Source: an uncultured Bacteroidales bacterium (lineage in GTDB: Bacteria; Bacteroidota; Bacteroidia; Bacteroidales; P3). From it: 64,000 bases of DNA. Position 1 is the first letter of the stretch; the number at the start of each line of letters is the position of its first letter. Location: positions 1-64,000 of the forward strand of contig ONLQ01000006.1 of assembly GCA_900318665.1 (NCBI GenBank). The letters are read 5' to 3'. Position numbers and translations under genes: made by a program. Below are positions 24,812-33,425 of this stretch, piece by piece. The notes beneath the pieces are model-generated. The model made no database searches. It saw nothing but the letters and a program-made list of their open reading frames with translations, and was not told the DNA's origin.

Positions 24812-26920
24812 ATGAAACACACACTTTTATTGGTTGCCTGCGGACTTTTGGTCTTGGCGGGCTGCAAAAACAAGCAGAATATGAAAGACAACCCATTTAT
24901 GTCGGAGTGGGGAACACCCTACGAGATTCCTGACTTTCAGAAGATAAAGACCGAGCATTATATGCCTGCTTTCAAGGCTGGCATGGAACAGCATAAGGCT
25001 GAAATCGAAGCCATCGTCAACAACACCGAGGCTCCGACCTTTGAGAACACCATCGTGGCGCTCGACCGCAGTGGCGAGTTGCTGGCCAAGGTCGAAGGCG
25101 TTTTCTTCAACCTTAACGAGTGCGAGAGCAACGACGAGATGGACGCCATCGCCGAAGAGGTGATGCCTCTGCTCTCTGCTCATAGCGACGACATCATGCT
25201 CAACGCCAAATTGTTCGAGCGCGTCAAGGCTGTCTATGACGCCCGCGAGGCCCTCGGACTGAACGGCGAGCAGATGCGCCTGCTGGATGAGACCTACAAG
25301 GGCTTCGTTCGTGGCGGCGCCAATGTGCCTGCCGACAAGCAGGAGCGCTTCCGCCAACTCAACGAGCAGATTGCCTCGCTCACCCTCCGCTTCGGTCAGA
25401 ACGTGCTGAAGGCCACCAACGCCTACAAACTCGTGCTCGACGAAGAGAAGGTCAACGCCATAGGTCTCTCTGCCGACCAGATTGCCACCGCTCGTGAGGC
25501 TGCCGATGCCGACGAGCAGACCAAGGGCAAATATGTATTCACCATCCATATGCCCAGTTGGGAGCCGTTCATGCAGAACTGCACCGACCGCGACCTGCGC
25601 CAGCAGATGTGGCAGGCCTATGCCACTCGTTGCAACGGCGGTGAATACGACAATCTGCCTATCATCGATACCCTCGTTAATCTGCGCCTTGAGCGCGCCA
25701 ATATCCTCGGCTTCCCGACCCACGCCGACTATGTGCTCGACGACTGCCTTGCCAAGACTCCCGCTGCTGTCAACCAGTGCCTTATGCAGATTTGGCCCGC
25801 CGCTTTGAAGAAAGCCAAAGAGGAATGCGCCGAATATCAGAAGATGATAAAGGCCGATGGCGACAACTTCGACCTCACCCCTGCCGACTGGCGCTACTAC
25901 AGCGAGCGTCTGCGCAAAGAGAAATACGCCCTCAACGACGAAGAGGTGCGCCCCTATTTCTCGCTCGACGGTGTGCTGGAAGGTGCTTTCGGCGTTGCCA
26001 ACAAACTCTACGGCCTCACCTTCAAACTCAACAACGACCTGCCTACCTATAACAAAGAGGCTCGCGCCTACGAGGTTGTTGACGGCGACCATGTGATTGG
26101 CATCCTCTACATGGATTTCCATCCCCGTGCCTCGAAGCGTAGCGGTGCTTGGATGACCGAGTTCCGTGGCCAGCACCTCGACGCCGAAGGCAACAACGTG
26201 CTGCCTATCATCCAGGTTGTCTGCAACTTCACCAAGCCCACTGCCGACAAGCCTTCGTTGCTCACTTTCGACGAGAGCGAGACCCTTTTCCACGAGTTCG
26301 GTCATGCCCTTCATGGCTTGCTCAGCAAATGCACCTACCGCTCGCTGGCAGGCACCAGTGTGCCGCGCGACTTCGTAGAACTGCCTTCGCAGGTTATGGA
26401 AAACTGGTGCCGTCATCCGCAGGTCATGAAGACTTACGCCAAGCACTACCAGACCGGCGAGACCATTCCCGACGCTCTGATTGAGAAGATTGCCGCCGCA
26501 CAGACCTATGGCCAGGGCTTCATCAACACCGAGTTGCTCGCCGCCTCGCTGCTCGACATGGACTACTACACCCTCACGGCCCCGCAGCATATCGACGCAA
26601 ACCAGTTCGAGCAGGCCGCTATGGATAAGATTGGTCTCATTCCGCAGATCATCTCGCGCTACAAGAGCCCCTATTTCCAGCACATCTTTACTACTGGTTA
26701 TGATGCAGGCTACTACAGTTACACATGGACCGCCATCCTTGATGCCGACGCCTTCGAGGCCTTTGTCGAGAGTGGTGACCTCTTCAACCCCGAACTTGCC
26801 AAAAAGTTCCGCCACATCCTCGAAAGCGGCAACACCATCGACCTCATGCAGGCCTACCGCGATTTCCGTGGCAAAGACCCAGATGTCAAATCTCTCATGA
26901 AGCATCGCGGCCTTCTTTAG
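24812..26920 (+). CDS. M3-family zinc metallopeptidase lipoprotein (peptidyl-dipeptidase Dcp-like)
   Basis: A 702-residue oligopeptidase. A lipoprotein signal ends LVLAGC (Cys18), so it is tethered in the periplasm or outer membrane, unlike cytosolic oligopeptidase A. The catalytic zinc motif HEFGH is at His494-Glu495-His498 (TLFHEFGHALHGLLS), within the M3 block that continues VPRDFVELPSQVMENW. Size and order fit peptidyl-dipeptidase Dcp of Bacteroidota, which trims dipeptides from C-termini. It appears monocistronic: the heptamer array lies upstream and a terminator at 26987 follows. Confidence 0.93.
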   Translation: MKHTLLLVACGLLVLAGCKNKQNMKDNPFMSEWGTPYEIPDFQKIKTEHYMPAFKAGMEQHKAEIEAIVNNTEAPTFENTIVALDRSGELLAKVEGVFFNLNECESNDEMDAIAEEVMPLLSAHSDDIMLNAKLFERVKAVYDAREALGLNGEQMRLLDETYKGFVRGGANVPADKQERFRQLNEQIASLTLRFGQNVLKATNAYKLVLDEEKVNAIGLSADQIATAREAADADEQTKGKYVFTIHMPSWEPFMQNCTDRDLRQQMWQAYATRCNGGEYDNLPIIDTLVNLRLERANILGFPTHADYVLDDCLAKTPAAVNQCLMQIWPAALKKAKEECAEYQKMIKADGDNFDLTPADWRYYSERLRKEKYALNDEEVRPYFSLDGVLEGAFGVANKLYGLTFKLNNDLPTYNKEARAYEVVDGDHVIGILYMDFHPRASKRSGAWMTEFRGQHLDAEGNNVLPIIQVVCNFTKPTADKPSLLTFDESETLFHEFGHALHGLLSKCTYRSLAGTSVPRDFVELPSQVMENWCRHPQVMKTYAKHYQTGETIPDALIEKIAAAQTYGQGFINTELLAASLLDMDYYTLTAPQHIDANQFEQAAMDKIGLIPQIISRYKSPYFQHIFTTGYDAGYYSYTWTAILDADAFEAFVESGDLFNPELAKKFRHILESGNTIDLMQAYRDFRGKDPDVKSLMKHRGLL

Positions 26921-26986
26921 CCCTTGCAAGGCATAGAGCGTTTCGGCGTTGTGCCACGATTCCATTATTTGACAATTATTCTTCCT

Positions 26987-27026
26987 CACAGCCCCAGTCC
27001 TTAGGCTCGGGGCTGTGTCTTATTTT
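26987..27026 (+). terminator. Terminator after the M3 peptidase gene
   Basis: CACAGCCCC pairs with GGGGCTGTG, with AGTCC/GGCT able to extend pairing inside the loop, followed by TCTTATTTTA. Confidence 0.75.
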
Positions 27027-27068
27027 ATGTTAAATGTTAAAAAAAAGAAACTTTTGATAATCAGTTAG

Positions 27069-27098
27069 TTGTTTTTTTTTGAAAAAAATGTATTTTTG
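27069..27098 (+). promoter_or_regulatory. Candidate promoter of the hydrolase array
   Basis: TATTTTTG at 27091-27098 is a perfect -7 box; TTG at 27069-27071 is a partial -33 element at 19 bp. It would give a leader of about 115 nt. Confidence 0.4.
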
Positions 27099-27219
27099 TG
27101 CTTGGAAAAAATCCCCGAACGTCACGTGTCGTGCAAGTGTAGTTTTCTGTGTTGTAGGAAATTAGTTTGCACGTTTGGCTGTTCTATTTGGTAGTATGAG
27201 AATGTTTCTAAATAATAAA

Positions 27220-28725
27220 ATGTCAACCATGATTATCAAGAAATCCCTTTCAATCGCACTATTTTCCACTATTGTGCTACTTTTTTCTGCGTGTCACAAG
27301 GACGATATCCCGACACCTCGTCCCGACGATACCGTCACCCCATCTCCGGTGGTTGAACCAGCAGTGTTGGTCGCTGTTTTAGACAGCACCATCATCGAAC
27401 CGGAAATGCTCTCCGACAAGATTTGCGACGACCCCATGGTGGCCACCTACGCCTATTGGGCGCCTACTATTATTAATCCCATGAGAACGCTGCTCCGTAT
27501 TGTTGCTTCAACGCGTATCAGACATCTCGACTCGCTGTTCGAGTCCAGAGTCGGCGTTGGTCCTAACGGCGAGCGTCGCTGGGAGTTCCGCACCTACACG
27601 TTCTCCTACAACAGCACCACCGCCGCAGGTCAGCCCGTAGTGCTTTCGGCCCGCATAACGTTGCCTTGCAACTCCGTGGGCCAGCCTCATGTCCTCACCT
27701 CCTATTCCTTGTTCTCCCATCCCATGCTGTTCTACAATAGTTGGGCTCCGTCAAATTCGATGTCCACCGTTGACCTTCGTGCTGTTTACAATTCGGCAGT
27801 CATCTCGCCCGACTACCAGGGCCTCGGCATCGACAACGACATCAACCCCGTGGGCTTCATTTCGTTACACTCGCAGACCGCTCAGTTGAGAGATTGTGTA
27901 AAGGCCGCCATCGAACTGATGCGTAGCCGTGGCATCACCCTCGACGAAAATGTCGGACACACAACCAACTGGGGCTGCTCGGAGTGCGCCACCACCGCCA
28001 TGGCGTTCCATCGCTACTACGAGTCCGATGCTCCCGCCAGCCTCCGCCATGCGCTCCGTCTTTCTTCCACCCTTGCCGTCGAGGGACCTCTCACGTTGCC
28101 CACCTCCACTCGCTATGCCGACTTCCACCCCGACTACGACTGCTTTGGCAACATCTTGATTACCATGATGGGCTGCTTCTCGCCCGAACAGTTGGGCGGC
28201 TATCAGGGCGAGGACTTTGCCCCTGCATGGATGTCCGAGCGTTATCCCAATGGCAGCGGTTCCGATGCCTCCTTCATTGATTATTACTCACGACTCAAAG
28301 CCTACGATCTTTCGAAAGTACCGGCCGATTACGACGCTGTCGATATCCACAGCAATGTGGCTCCCGACATGCTTAACGCCGAGGGCTATTTCGACTACTC
28401 CAACCCTAAGACCAAGGCCTTCTTCAATGTTGTTGATAAGTACATGACCATAGACGATTTCCACCCCGTGCTTCCGCTCTACATTGCTTCGGCCGAGAAA
28501 GACGAATACATACTCTACGAGCACGCCCGCGAGTCCTATGCCCGCATGCGCAACGGCAGCGACGGCACCACTGGCAATGTCCACTGGTTCGACGTCCCGA
28601 CAACCAATGCCGTTGCTTCAATATTCACGAGCCACCATCTCGCCGCCGCCATCGTTTCCCTCTTTTACATGGCCTGCGTCGAGAATCCTGAGGATATGTC
28701 CACCTACTACACAGCCAAAGACTGA
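27220..28725 (+). CDS. Alpha/beta-hydrolase-like lipoprotein 1 of a tandem array
   Basis: A 501-residue lipoprotein; the signal ends LFSAC before HKDD. It shares its whole length with the next three proteins. An alpha/beta-hydrolase core is inferred from three aligned positions: Ser254 in TNWGCSECATT (nucleophile elbow), an acidic turn KDEYILYEHA, and a late His in TSHHLAAAI. The elbow GCSEC departs from the usual GxSxG at the last position, so activity is uncertain. The ATG at 27220 is preferred; another at 27229 is possible, and the frame also starts at 27196. Its C-terminal VENPEDM is shared with lipoprotein 2, suggesting they are sister copies. Confidence 0.75.
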   Translation: MSTMIIKKSLSIALFSTIVLLFSACHKDDIPTPRPDDTVTPSPVVEPAVLVAVLDSTIIEPEMLSDKICDDPMVATYAYWAPTIINPMRTLLRIVASTRIRHLDSLFESRVGVGPNGERRWEFRTYTFSYNSTTAAGQPVVLSARITLPCNSVGQPHVLTSYSLFSHPMLFYNSWAPSNSMSTVDLRAVYNSAVISPDYQGLGIDNDINPVGFISLHSQTAQLRDCVKAAIELMRSRGITLDENVGHTTNWGCSECATTAMAFHRYYESDAPASLRHALRLSSTLAVEGPLTLPTSTRYADFHPDYDCFGNILITMMGCFSPEQLGGYQGEDFAPAWMSERYPNGSGSDASFIDYYSRLKAYDLSKVPADYDAVDIHSNVAPDMLNAEGYFDYSNPKTKAFFNVVDKYMTIDDFHPVLPLYIASAEKDEYILYEHARESYARMRNGSDGTTGNVHWFDVPTTNAVASIFTSHHLAAAIVSLFYMACVENPEDMSTYYTAKD

Positions 28726-28777
28726 TAGCAAAAACCAACCTTTCCCCACAAAAACAAATTTCAAATAAATACTCTCC

Positions 28778-30322
28778 ATGAAGAGATACCTCATAGCCTT
28801 ACTTTCCGTCGCACTGCTGTTCTCAGCCTGCAAGAAAGACGATGACGACTATCAGAAAGCCGCCGACAAGAACCGCCCCGACAGCCCCGAGCGCCCCGAC
28901 GGTCCTATTATACCGCAAATGTCTCCATTGGTGCAGATTCTCGACAGCGCCATCTATTACACGCCGGAGAGTTTTTTCGAGGTCGTGGAATCATATCCCA
29001 TGATTGAGATGCTGTCAAGTGTCAGCCCTACCGTCAACACCGTGTTCAAAGGCATGGTCTCTCTCAGTCAGCGCAGCAATATTCGCACCCTCGACTCCCT
29101 TTTCGATGCTCGTGTGGGGCGCGATGCGCATGGCCAGCGCCAGTGGGCCACCGAGACCTACAGTTTCTCCTATCGCAGCATCAGTTCCCAGGGTATGCCC
29201 ATAATCCTGTCGGGCCGTGTAACCTTCCCCAACAATACCGTCAGAGGTGTGGCTCACGAACTTTCCACAATCTCGCTCTATGGTCACATGATGTACATGC
29301 AAGACTCTTGGTCGGCCACGGAGAACGTTACAATCATGAGCCTGCGCTCCATGATGAACAGCGCCGTCATAGAACCCGACTTCCAGGGCTACGGCGTCGA
29401 TTCCTTAAACCGCAACCCTGGTCTGGCGGGTCGCACCCTCGGCCAGCAGATGCTCGACTGCGCCATGGCAGCCCTCGAGATTATGCGTAGTCGCAACGTG
29501 CGCCTTGCCGATGACGGCTATACCACCAACTGGGCCATTTCCCTCAGCGCCATAGCATCCCTTGGCGCTACACGCTTCTACGAACTGGAAGCCTCCGACG
29601 AACTTCGTCGTGCCCTGCGCCTGCGCTCCACCTTCGCCACCGAAGGTCCCCTCGACCCGATGTCCAACATCCTCTATGCCGCCATCGACACCACCTTCAA
29701 CACTCCGCTCGACCAGTATTTCTCCAATTTCGGTGCCATGTACATTCCTTCAAAATATGGCTACGACGAGGAAGACTTTTGCGCCGACTGGATGAGAACC
29801 ACCATGATACCCTATGGCGACACCGCCTATTCATATATATATTATAAACTCCATAAACTCGGTCGCAATTCGAGAGACTATCGTCCTGCGGGTTATCAGC
29901 AAAAGTCTCCAGCATGGAATTTTGCGCCCGATATGCTTACCCCCGATGGAGAATACGACATGAACAGCCCTAAATTGAAAGCGTTTATCGATGTGTTCGA
30001 CAACGAGACCCGTTGGACTACCTGGACGCCAACCACCAACATTTATATGGGTCACTGCAAGGACGACGACTTCCAACCCTACGGCACGGCACGCAAACTC
30101 TTCGAGCGGCTCCATGCCAAAGCACCCAACAACGTCCATTGGTACGAGATTCCTCGCCCGGCAGGCAACACAACGATGGATCTCATCGCTAAACTCATGT
30201 CATATTCCAGTTCTACGTCTGGCATGACACTCCATTATGTCGTTTCTCTCTTGAACATGCTGTATATCACCAATGTCGAAAACCCGGAAGAAATGGTGAT
30301 ATACTACCCGATAGTTGACTAA
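28778..30322 (+). CDS. Alpha/beta-hydrolase-like lipoprotein 2, altered nucleophile elbow
   Basis: A 514-residue lipoprotein with signal MKRYLIALLSVALLFSAC followed by KKDDDD, an acidic post-Cys stretch often linked to surface export in Bacteroidota. It aligns with lipoproteins 1, 3 and 4. At the elbow it reads NWAISLSAIA: Ser255 is present but the glycine two residues before it is alanine, the most divergent of the set. The candidate Asp (KDDDFQPYG) and a C-terminal His (MTLHYVV) remain. It may be a binding or inactive paralogue. It begins 52 bp after gene 1, consistent with one transcript. Confidence 0.72.
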   Translation: MKRYLIALLSVALLFSACKKDDDDYQKAADKNRPDSPERPDGPIIPQMSPLVQILDSAIYYTPESFFEVVESYPMIEMLSSVSPTVNTVFKGMVSLSQRSNIRTLDSLFDARVGRDAHGQRQWATETYSFSYRSISSQGMPIILSGRVTFPNNTVRGVAHELSTISLYGHMMYMQDSWSATENVTIMSLRSMMNSAVIEPDFQGYGVDSLNRNPGLAGRTLGQQMLDCAMAALEIMRSRNVRLADDGYTTNWAISLSAIASLGATRFYELEASDELRRALRLRSTFATEGPLDPMSNILYAAIDTTFNTPLDQYFSNFGAMYIPSKYGYDEEDFCADWMRTTMIPYGDTAYSYIYYKLHKLGRNSRDYRPAGYQQKSPAWNFAPDMLTPDGEYDMNSPKLKAFIDVFDNETRWTTWTPTTNIYMGHCKDDDFQPYGTARKLFERLHAKAPNNVHWYEIPRPAGNTTMDLIAKLMSYSSSTSGMTLHYVVSLLNMLYITNVENPEEMVIYYPIVD

Positions 30323-30387
30323 CCACGCTCTCCGTCACAAACCTACAAAGACACCATCCATCGCTAAATGACTCGGAAAACACAAGA

Positions 30388-31827
30388 ATGAACTTTCTCT
30401 GCTCATATAGAACCTTTTTTGCCGTTGCCGTCTTGTGCCTCTCAATGGCAATGACCACGGCTTGCAGTAAAGACGACAACGACAGCACCCCTGCCCAGCC
30501 TTCGGTCAACGTTTTTGCTTCCGAGCGCTACACCCTGCAGCAACTTGTCGAAGAAGCCGGCAGAGGGCGTTATATTCAGTCCTATCTTGGCGATAACGAA
30601 ACGGTGCTTGCCTTGGTCGAGAATGTGCTGAAAGGCATGTCCGACAGGCGGAGTTATCGAGTCGATACCATCTTCGCCAATCGCGAGAATGTCCCCCTCA
30701 ATCAATACAAGCGCGATTGGCACATCGAAAGTCACCTCTTCACCTACCGTAGCGTCTCCTCAACCGGCGAGCCAACGGTCCTCTCCGGACGTGTGACGTT
30801 CCCTACCGCCGATGATGGCAACGGTCACCGCGTCGGGAGCCTTTCGCTCTATGTCCATCATTATATTGGCACCGCTATTGCTCCCACCAAGGCCGTTTCG
30901 CCCTTAACCTTGCGCACCGTTTACAATTCTGCCGTCATCGAGCCCGACCTTCAGGGCTATGGAGTCGATGACGCGCACATTTTTTGCGGCTTCGACAACG
31001 AAACGCAGGCTCGTCAAATGAAAGACTGTCTTTTTGCCGCCATCGAAGTCATGCGCCAGCACGGCGTGACGCTCGCCGATGACGGCTACACCACCGCTTG
31101 GGGCTACTCCATCGCCACACCCGCCGTCATGTCTTTCATCCGTCTCCACGACCAGACGTTCTCCCAGAGCGAGCGGCAAACCATACGCCTACATTCCGCT
31201 TTTGTAGGCGGCGCTCCCATGCGTCTGGACCAAATGCTGCTCTATTTTAACCAGCATCCGGAATTCGATGTGCAACTGATGCGCTACAGCATCCCATTCC
31301 TCTCCGCCATGCCGCAAAGCATTTTCGGCAACTATCAACTGAGCGACTTCGCCGCCGACTGGATGCACAACTACACCATCTCCAAAGAAGGACAAACCTG
31401 CACATTTTTCTACGGCCTCACGCATTTCAACGGCACCACATCTTTATGGCCCGATACCTACAGTTATAGCAAACTCAATAACATCCTCGCCTCCGACATG
31501 TTCAACGCCGACAGTAGTTTCAACTTCTCAAATCCCAAATGCGTCAGCCTTTTCAGCATAATGACCCGTCTCTCCGACTGGGGCTCCTGGTCTCCATCGG
31601 TCGATGTCTATGCCTCCCACGGCACCAACGACGACCGTATGCCCTATGATCAAGACCGCGCAACATTCGATAAGATGAGCAAAGGTGGCAAAATCCATTG
31701 GAAAGACACCTACGCTGGAATCCTAAGAAACGTCATGAATGGCTCTCACCAGATGCTTACAATCTTGGCCTCTTTCAGCATGGTGCAATACAACACCCCA
31801 GCCGAGGCATTTAACAAGGGCTTATAG
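30388..31827 (+). CDS. Alpha/beta-hydrolase-like lipoprotein 3
   Basis: A 479-residue lipoprotein (signal ending MAMTTAC, then SKDDND). The elbow reads AWGYSIATP with Ser241, close to a GxSxA form; the acidic position is in TNDDRMPYDQD, and the His is in NGSHQML. Shared blocks include SGRVTFPT, TLRTVYNSAVIEPDLQGYG and DMFNADSSFNFSNPK. Its C-terminal NTPAEA is shared with lipoprotein 4, marking these two as the second sister pair. Substrate is unknown; related secreted hydrolases act on esters or peptides. Confidence 0.75.
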   Translation: MNFLCSYRTFFAVAVLCLSMAMTTACSKDDNDSTPAQPSVNVFASERYTLQQLVEEAGRGRYIQSYLGDNETVLALVENVLKGMSDRRSYRVDTIFANRENVPLNQYKRDWHIESHLFTYRSVSSTGEPTVLSGRVTFPTADDGNGHRVGSLSLYVHHYIGTAIAPTKAVSPLTLRTVYNSAVIEPDLQGYGVDDAHIFCGFDNETQARQMKDCLFAAIEVMRQHGVTLADDGYTTAWGYSIATPAVMSFIRLHDQTFSQSERQTIRLHSAFVGGAPMRLDQMLLYFNQHPEFDVQLMRYSIPFLSAMPQSIFGNYQLSDFAADWMHNYTISKEGQTCTFFYGLTHFNGTTSLWPDTYSYSKLNNILASDMFNADSSFNFSNPKCVSLFSIMTRLSDWGSWSPSVDVYASHGTNDDRMPYDQDRATFDKMSKGGKIHWKDTYAGILRNVMNGSHQMLTILASFSMVQYNTPAEAFNKGL

Positions 31828-31896
31828 ACTACGCAACACAACAACTAAATCAACTATAAAACCATTCAACCCACTAACCAGGCAAGACCAATCTCA

Positions 31897-33327
31897 ATGA
31901 ATCGCATACTTCCCATATTACTCCTTGTTCTTCTTTTTGCTACATCCTGCAAGAAAGAGAACCACGACGACGCCCCATATTATGCCAGTGGCTATCTCGA
32001 AGATATGCAGACTGCCGACACCTACAAGCCGCGCGAGTTCGTGACAGCGGTAACATCGGGCCGTTATGTCGCCCAGCAGATGGGCAGCAATACCACCATG
32101 AGCCAACTCATGTCGCGTGGCGGCGAGTTTGCTCTGCTGACCCACAAACTGCAACTCGACACCCTCTTCTCGCGCGAGGCAGGTTTCCTTTTCGACACCC
32201 GACTCTGGGAAGTAGTAACAGTTCCCTTTACCTATAAAACCATTTCCGTCACGGGTCAGCCCATAGTGCTTTCCGCTCGTGTCACCTTCCCCGCTGCAAG
32301 GTCGCGCGCAGCCCACAATCTCGCCTCCATCTCGCTCTATGCCCATCACTTCTATTCCGACCAGAGCCTTGCTCCATCTCGAGAACTCTCTTTGCTCACC
32401 TTGCGCATACTTTATAATTCTGCTGTCGTAGAACCCGATTTTCAAGGCTATGGCAATACGGAAAGCGAGGTGTTCAGCGATGTCTCCTACAAACCTTTGG
32501 GACGTCAGATGCTGGATTGCGAGTTTGCCGCTTTGGAGGCCATGCGTTCCTATGGTGTCTATTTGGCCGACAACGGCTACACCACTCTGTGGGGCTATTC
32601 TGTGGCAGCCCCCATCGTGATAGGCGCCATGCTCTACCACGACCAGCAACTGCCGCAGTACAAGCGCGATGCCGTGCGTCTGCACTCCGCTTTTGTGGGA
32701 AGCGGCCCGTTCTTGCTCGACCGCATGCTGCAGTATTTCGACCTCCATCCGGACTACAACGCTCAGGCTATGGACCTCGTGTCGCTCTACACCCTGCCTG
32801 CCGAATACTACGAAGGCTACAAGCCAGAGGATTTACTACCCTCGTGGGGCATGACATACATTGTTGATGTTGGTGGCAAGACAATGACTTACAACGAGGC
32901 CATACGTTCCGACTACTCCGATGGCTATGGCAACCTGCGGCCAGCCTTTTCTCCCAACGATGTGTTGAGCAACAACTTCGCCGAGGATATGTTCAACTCC
33001 GACGGACATTTTAACTACGATAACGAGAAAACACGTATCCTTTTCCGCATCATGACAAGCCTCACCGACTGGGGAACGTGGCAGCCTAATATCGATGTCT
33101 ATATCTCGCATAGCAGCGAAGACGAATACATACCATACAGCATTTCCAATCAGTTCTACACTCGTATGCTTCCCAGTGGCAAAATGCACTGGACCGACGT
33201 GCCGGCCGTCAAATTGACCGACGATAGTTACCATATCTCGGCAGTGCTTTGGGCCACCACAGCCATGATACTTGGCGAAACTCCTGCCGAAGCCCAACGC
33301 TTCCTGCTATCGACAAACAATAAATAA
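31897..33327 (+). CDS. Alpha/beta-hydrolase-like lipoprotein 4
   Basis: A 476-residue lipoprotein with signal MNRILPILLLVLLFATSC then KKENHDD. The elbow is LWGYSVAAP with Ser235; the acidic turn is SEDEYIPYS; the His is in DSYHISAV. It shares SARVTFPA, TLRILYNSAVVEPDFQGYG and DMFNSDGHFNYDN with the other array members. It is last in the array and is followed by a heptamer array and then an AMP-forming ligase gene. Of the four tandem copies this and copy 3 look most likely to be active. Confidence 0.76.
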   Translation: MNRILPILLLVLLFATSCKKENHDDAPYYASGYLEDMQTADTYKPREFVTAVTSGRYVAQQMGSNTTMSQLMSRGGEFALLTHKLQLDTLFSREAGFLFDTRLWEVVTVPFTYKTISVTGQPIVLSARVTFPAARSRAAHNLASISLYAHHFYSDQSLAPSRELSLLTLRILYNSAVVEPDFQGYGNTESEVFSDVSYKPLGRQMLDCEFAALEAMRSYGVYLADNGYTTLWGYSVAAPIVIGAMLYHDQQLPQYKRDAVRLHSAFVGSGPFLLDRMLQYFDLHPDYNAQAMDLVSLYTLPAEYYEGYKPEDLLPSWGMTYIVDVGGKTMTYNEAIRSDYSDGYGNLRPAFSPNDVLSNNFAEDMFNSDGHFNYDNEKTRILFRIMTSLTDWGTWQPNIDVYISHSSEDEYIPYSISNQFYTRMLPSGKMHWTDVPAVKLTDDSYHISAVLWATTAMILGETPAEAQRFLLSTNNK

Positions 33328-33341
33328 TATACAACCCCAAT

Positions 33342-33397
33342 CAAATAACAGATAACAGGTCACAGATAACAGATAACAGTTCACAGATAACAAATAC
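33342..33397. repeat. Degenerate 7-bp tandem array, copy 2
   Basis: Eight consecutive 7-mers in phase: caaataa, cagataa, caggtca, cagataa, cagataa, cagttca, cagataa, caaatac. It fills the gap ahead of the ligase start at 33426. Confidence 0.75.
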
Positions 33398-33425
33398 ATA
33401 TCAACATTCTTATCATTTTCAACTT

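Noticed and set aside
24827..26989. A leftward open frame of about 720 codons opposite the M3 peptidase gene
   Set aside because: It is the antisense shadow of a GC-biased third-codon pattern. The plus frame has lipobox, HEFGH motif and family-length match; the antisense product has no recognisable domain.
33342..33397. Heptamer array considered as a CRISPR array
   Set aside because: Units are 7 bp with no spacers and no cas genes; it is a short tandem repeat.
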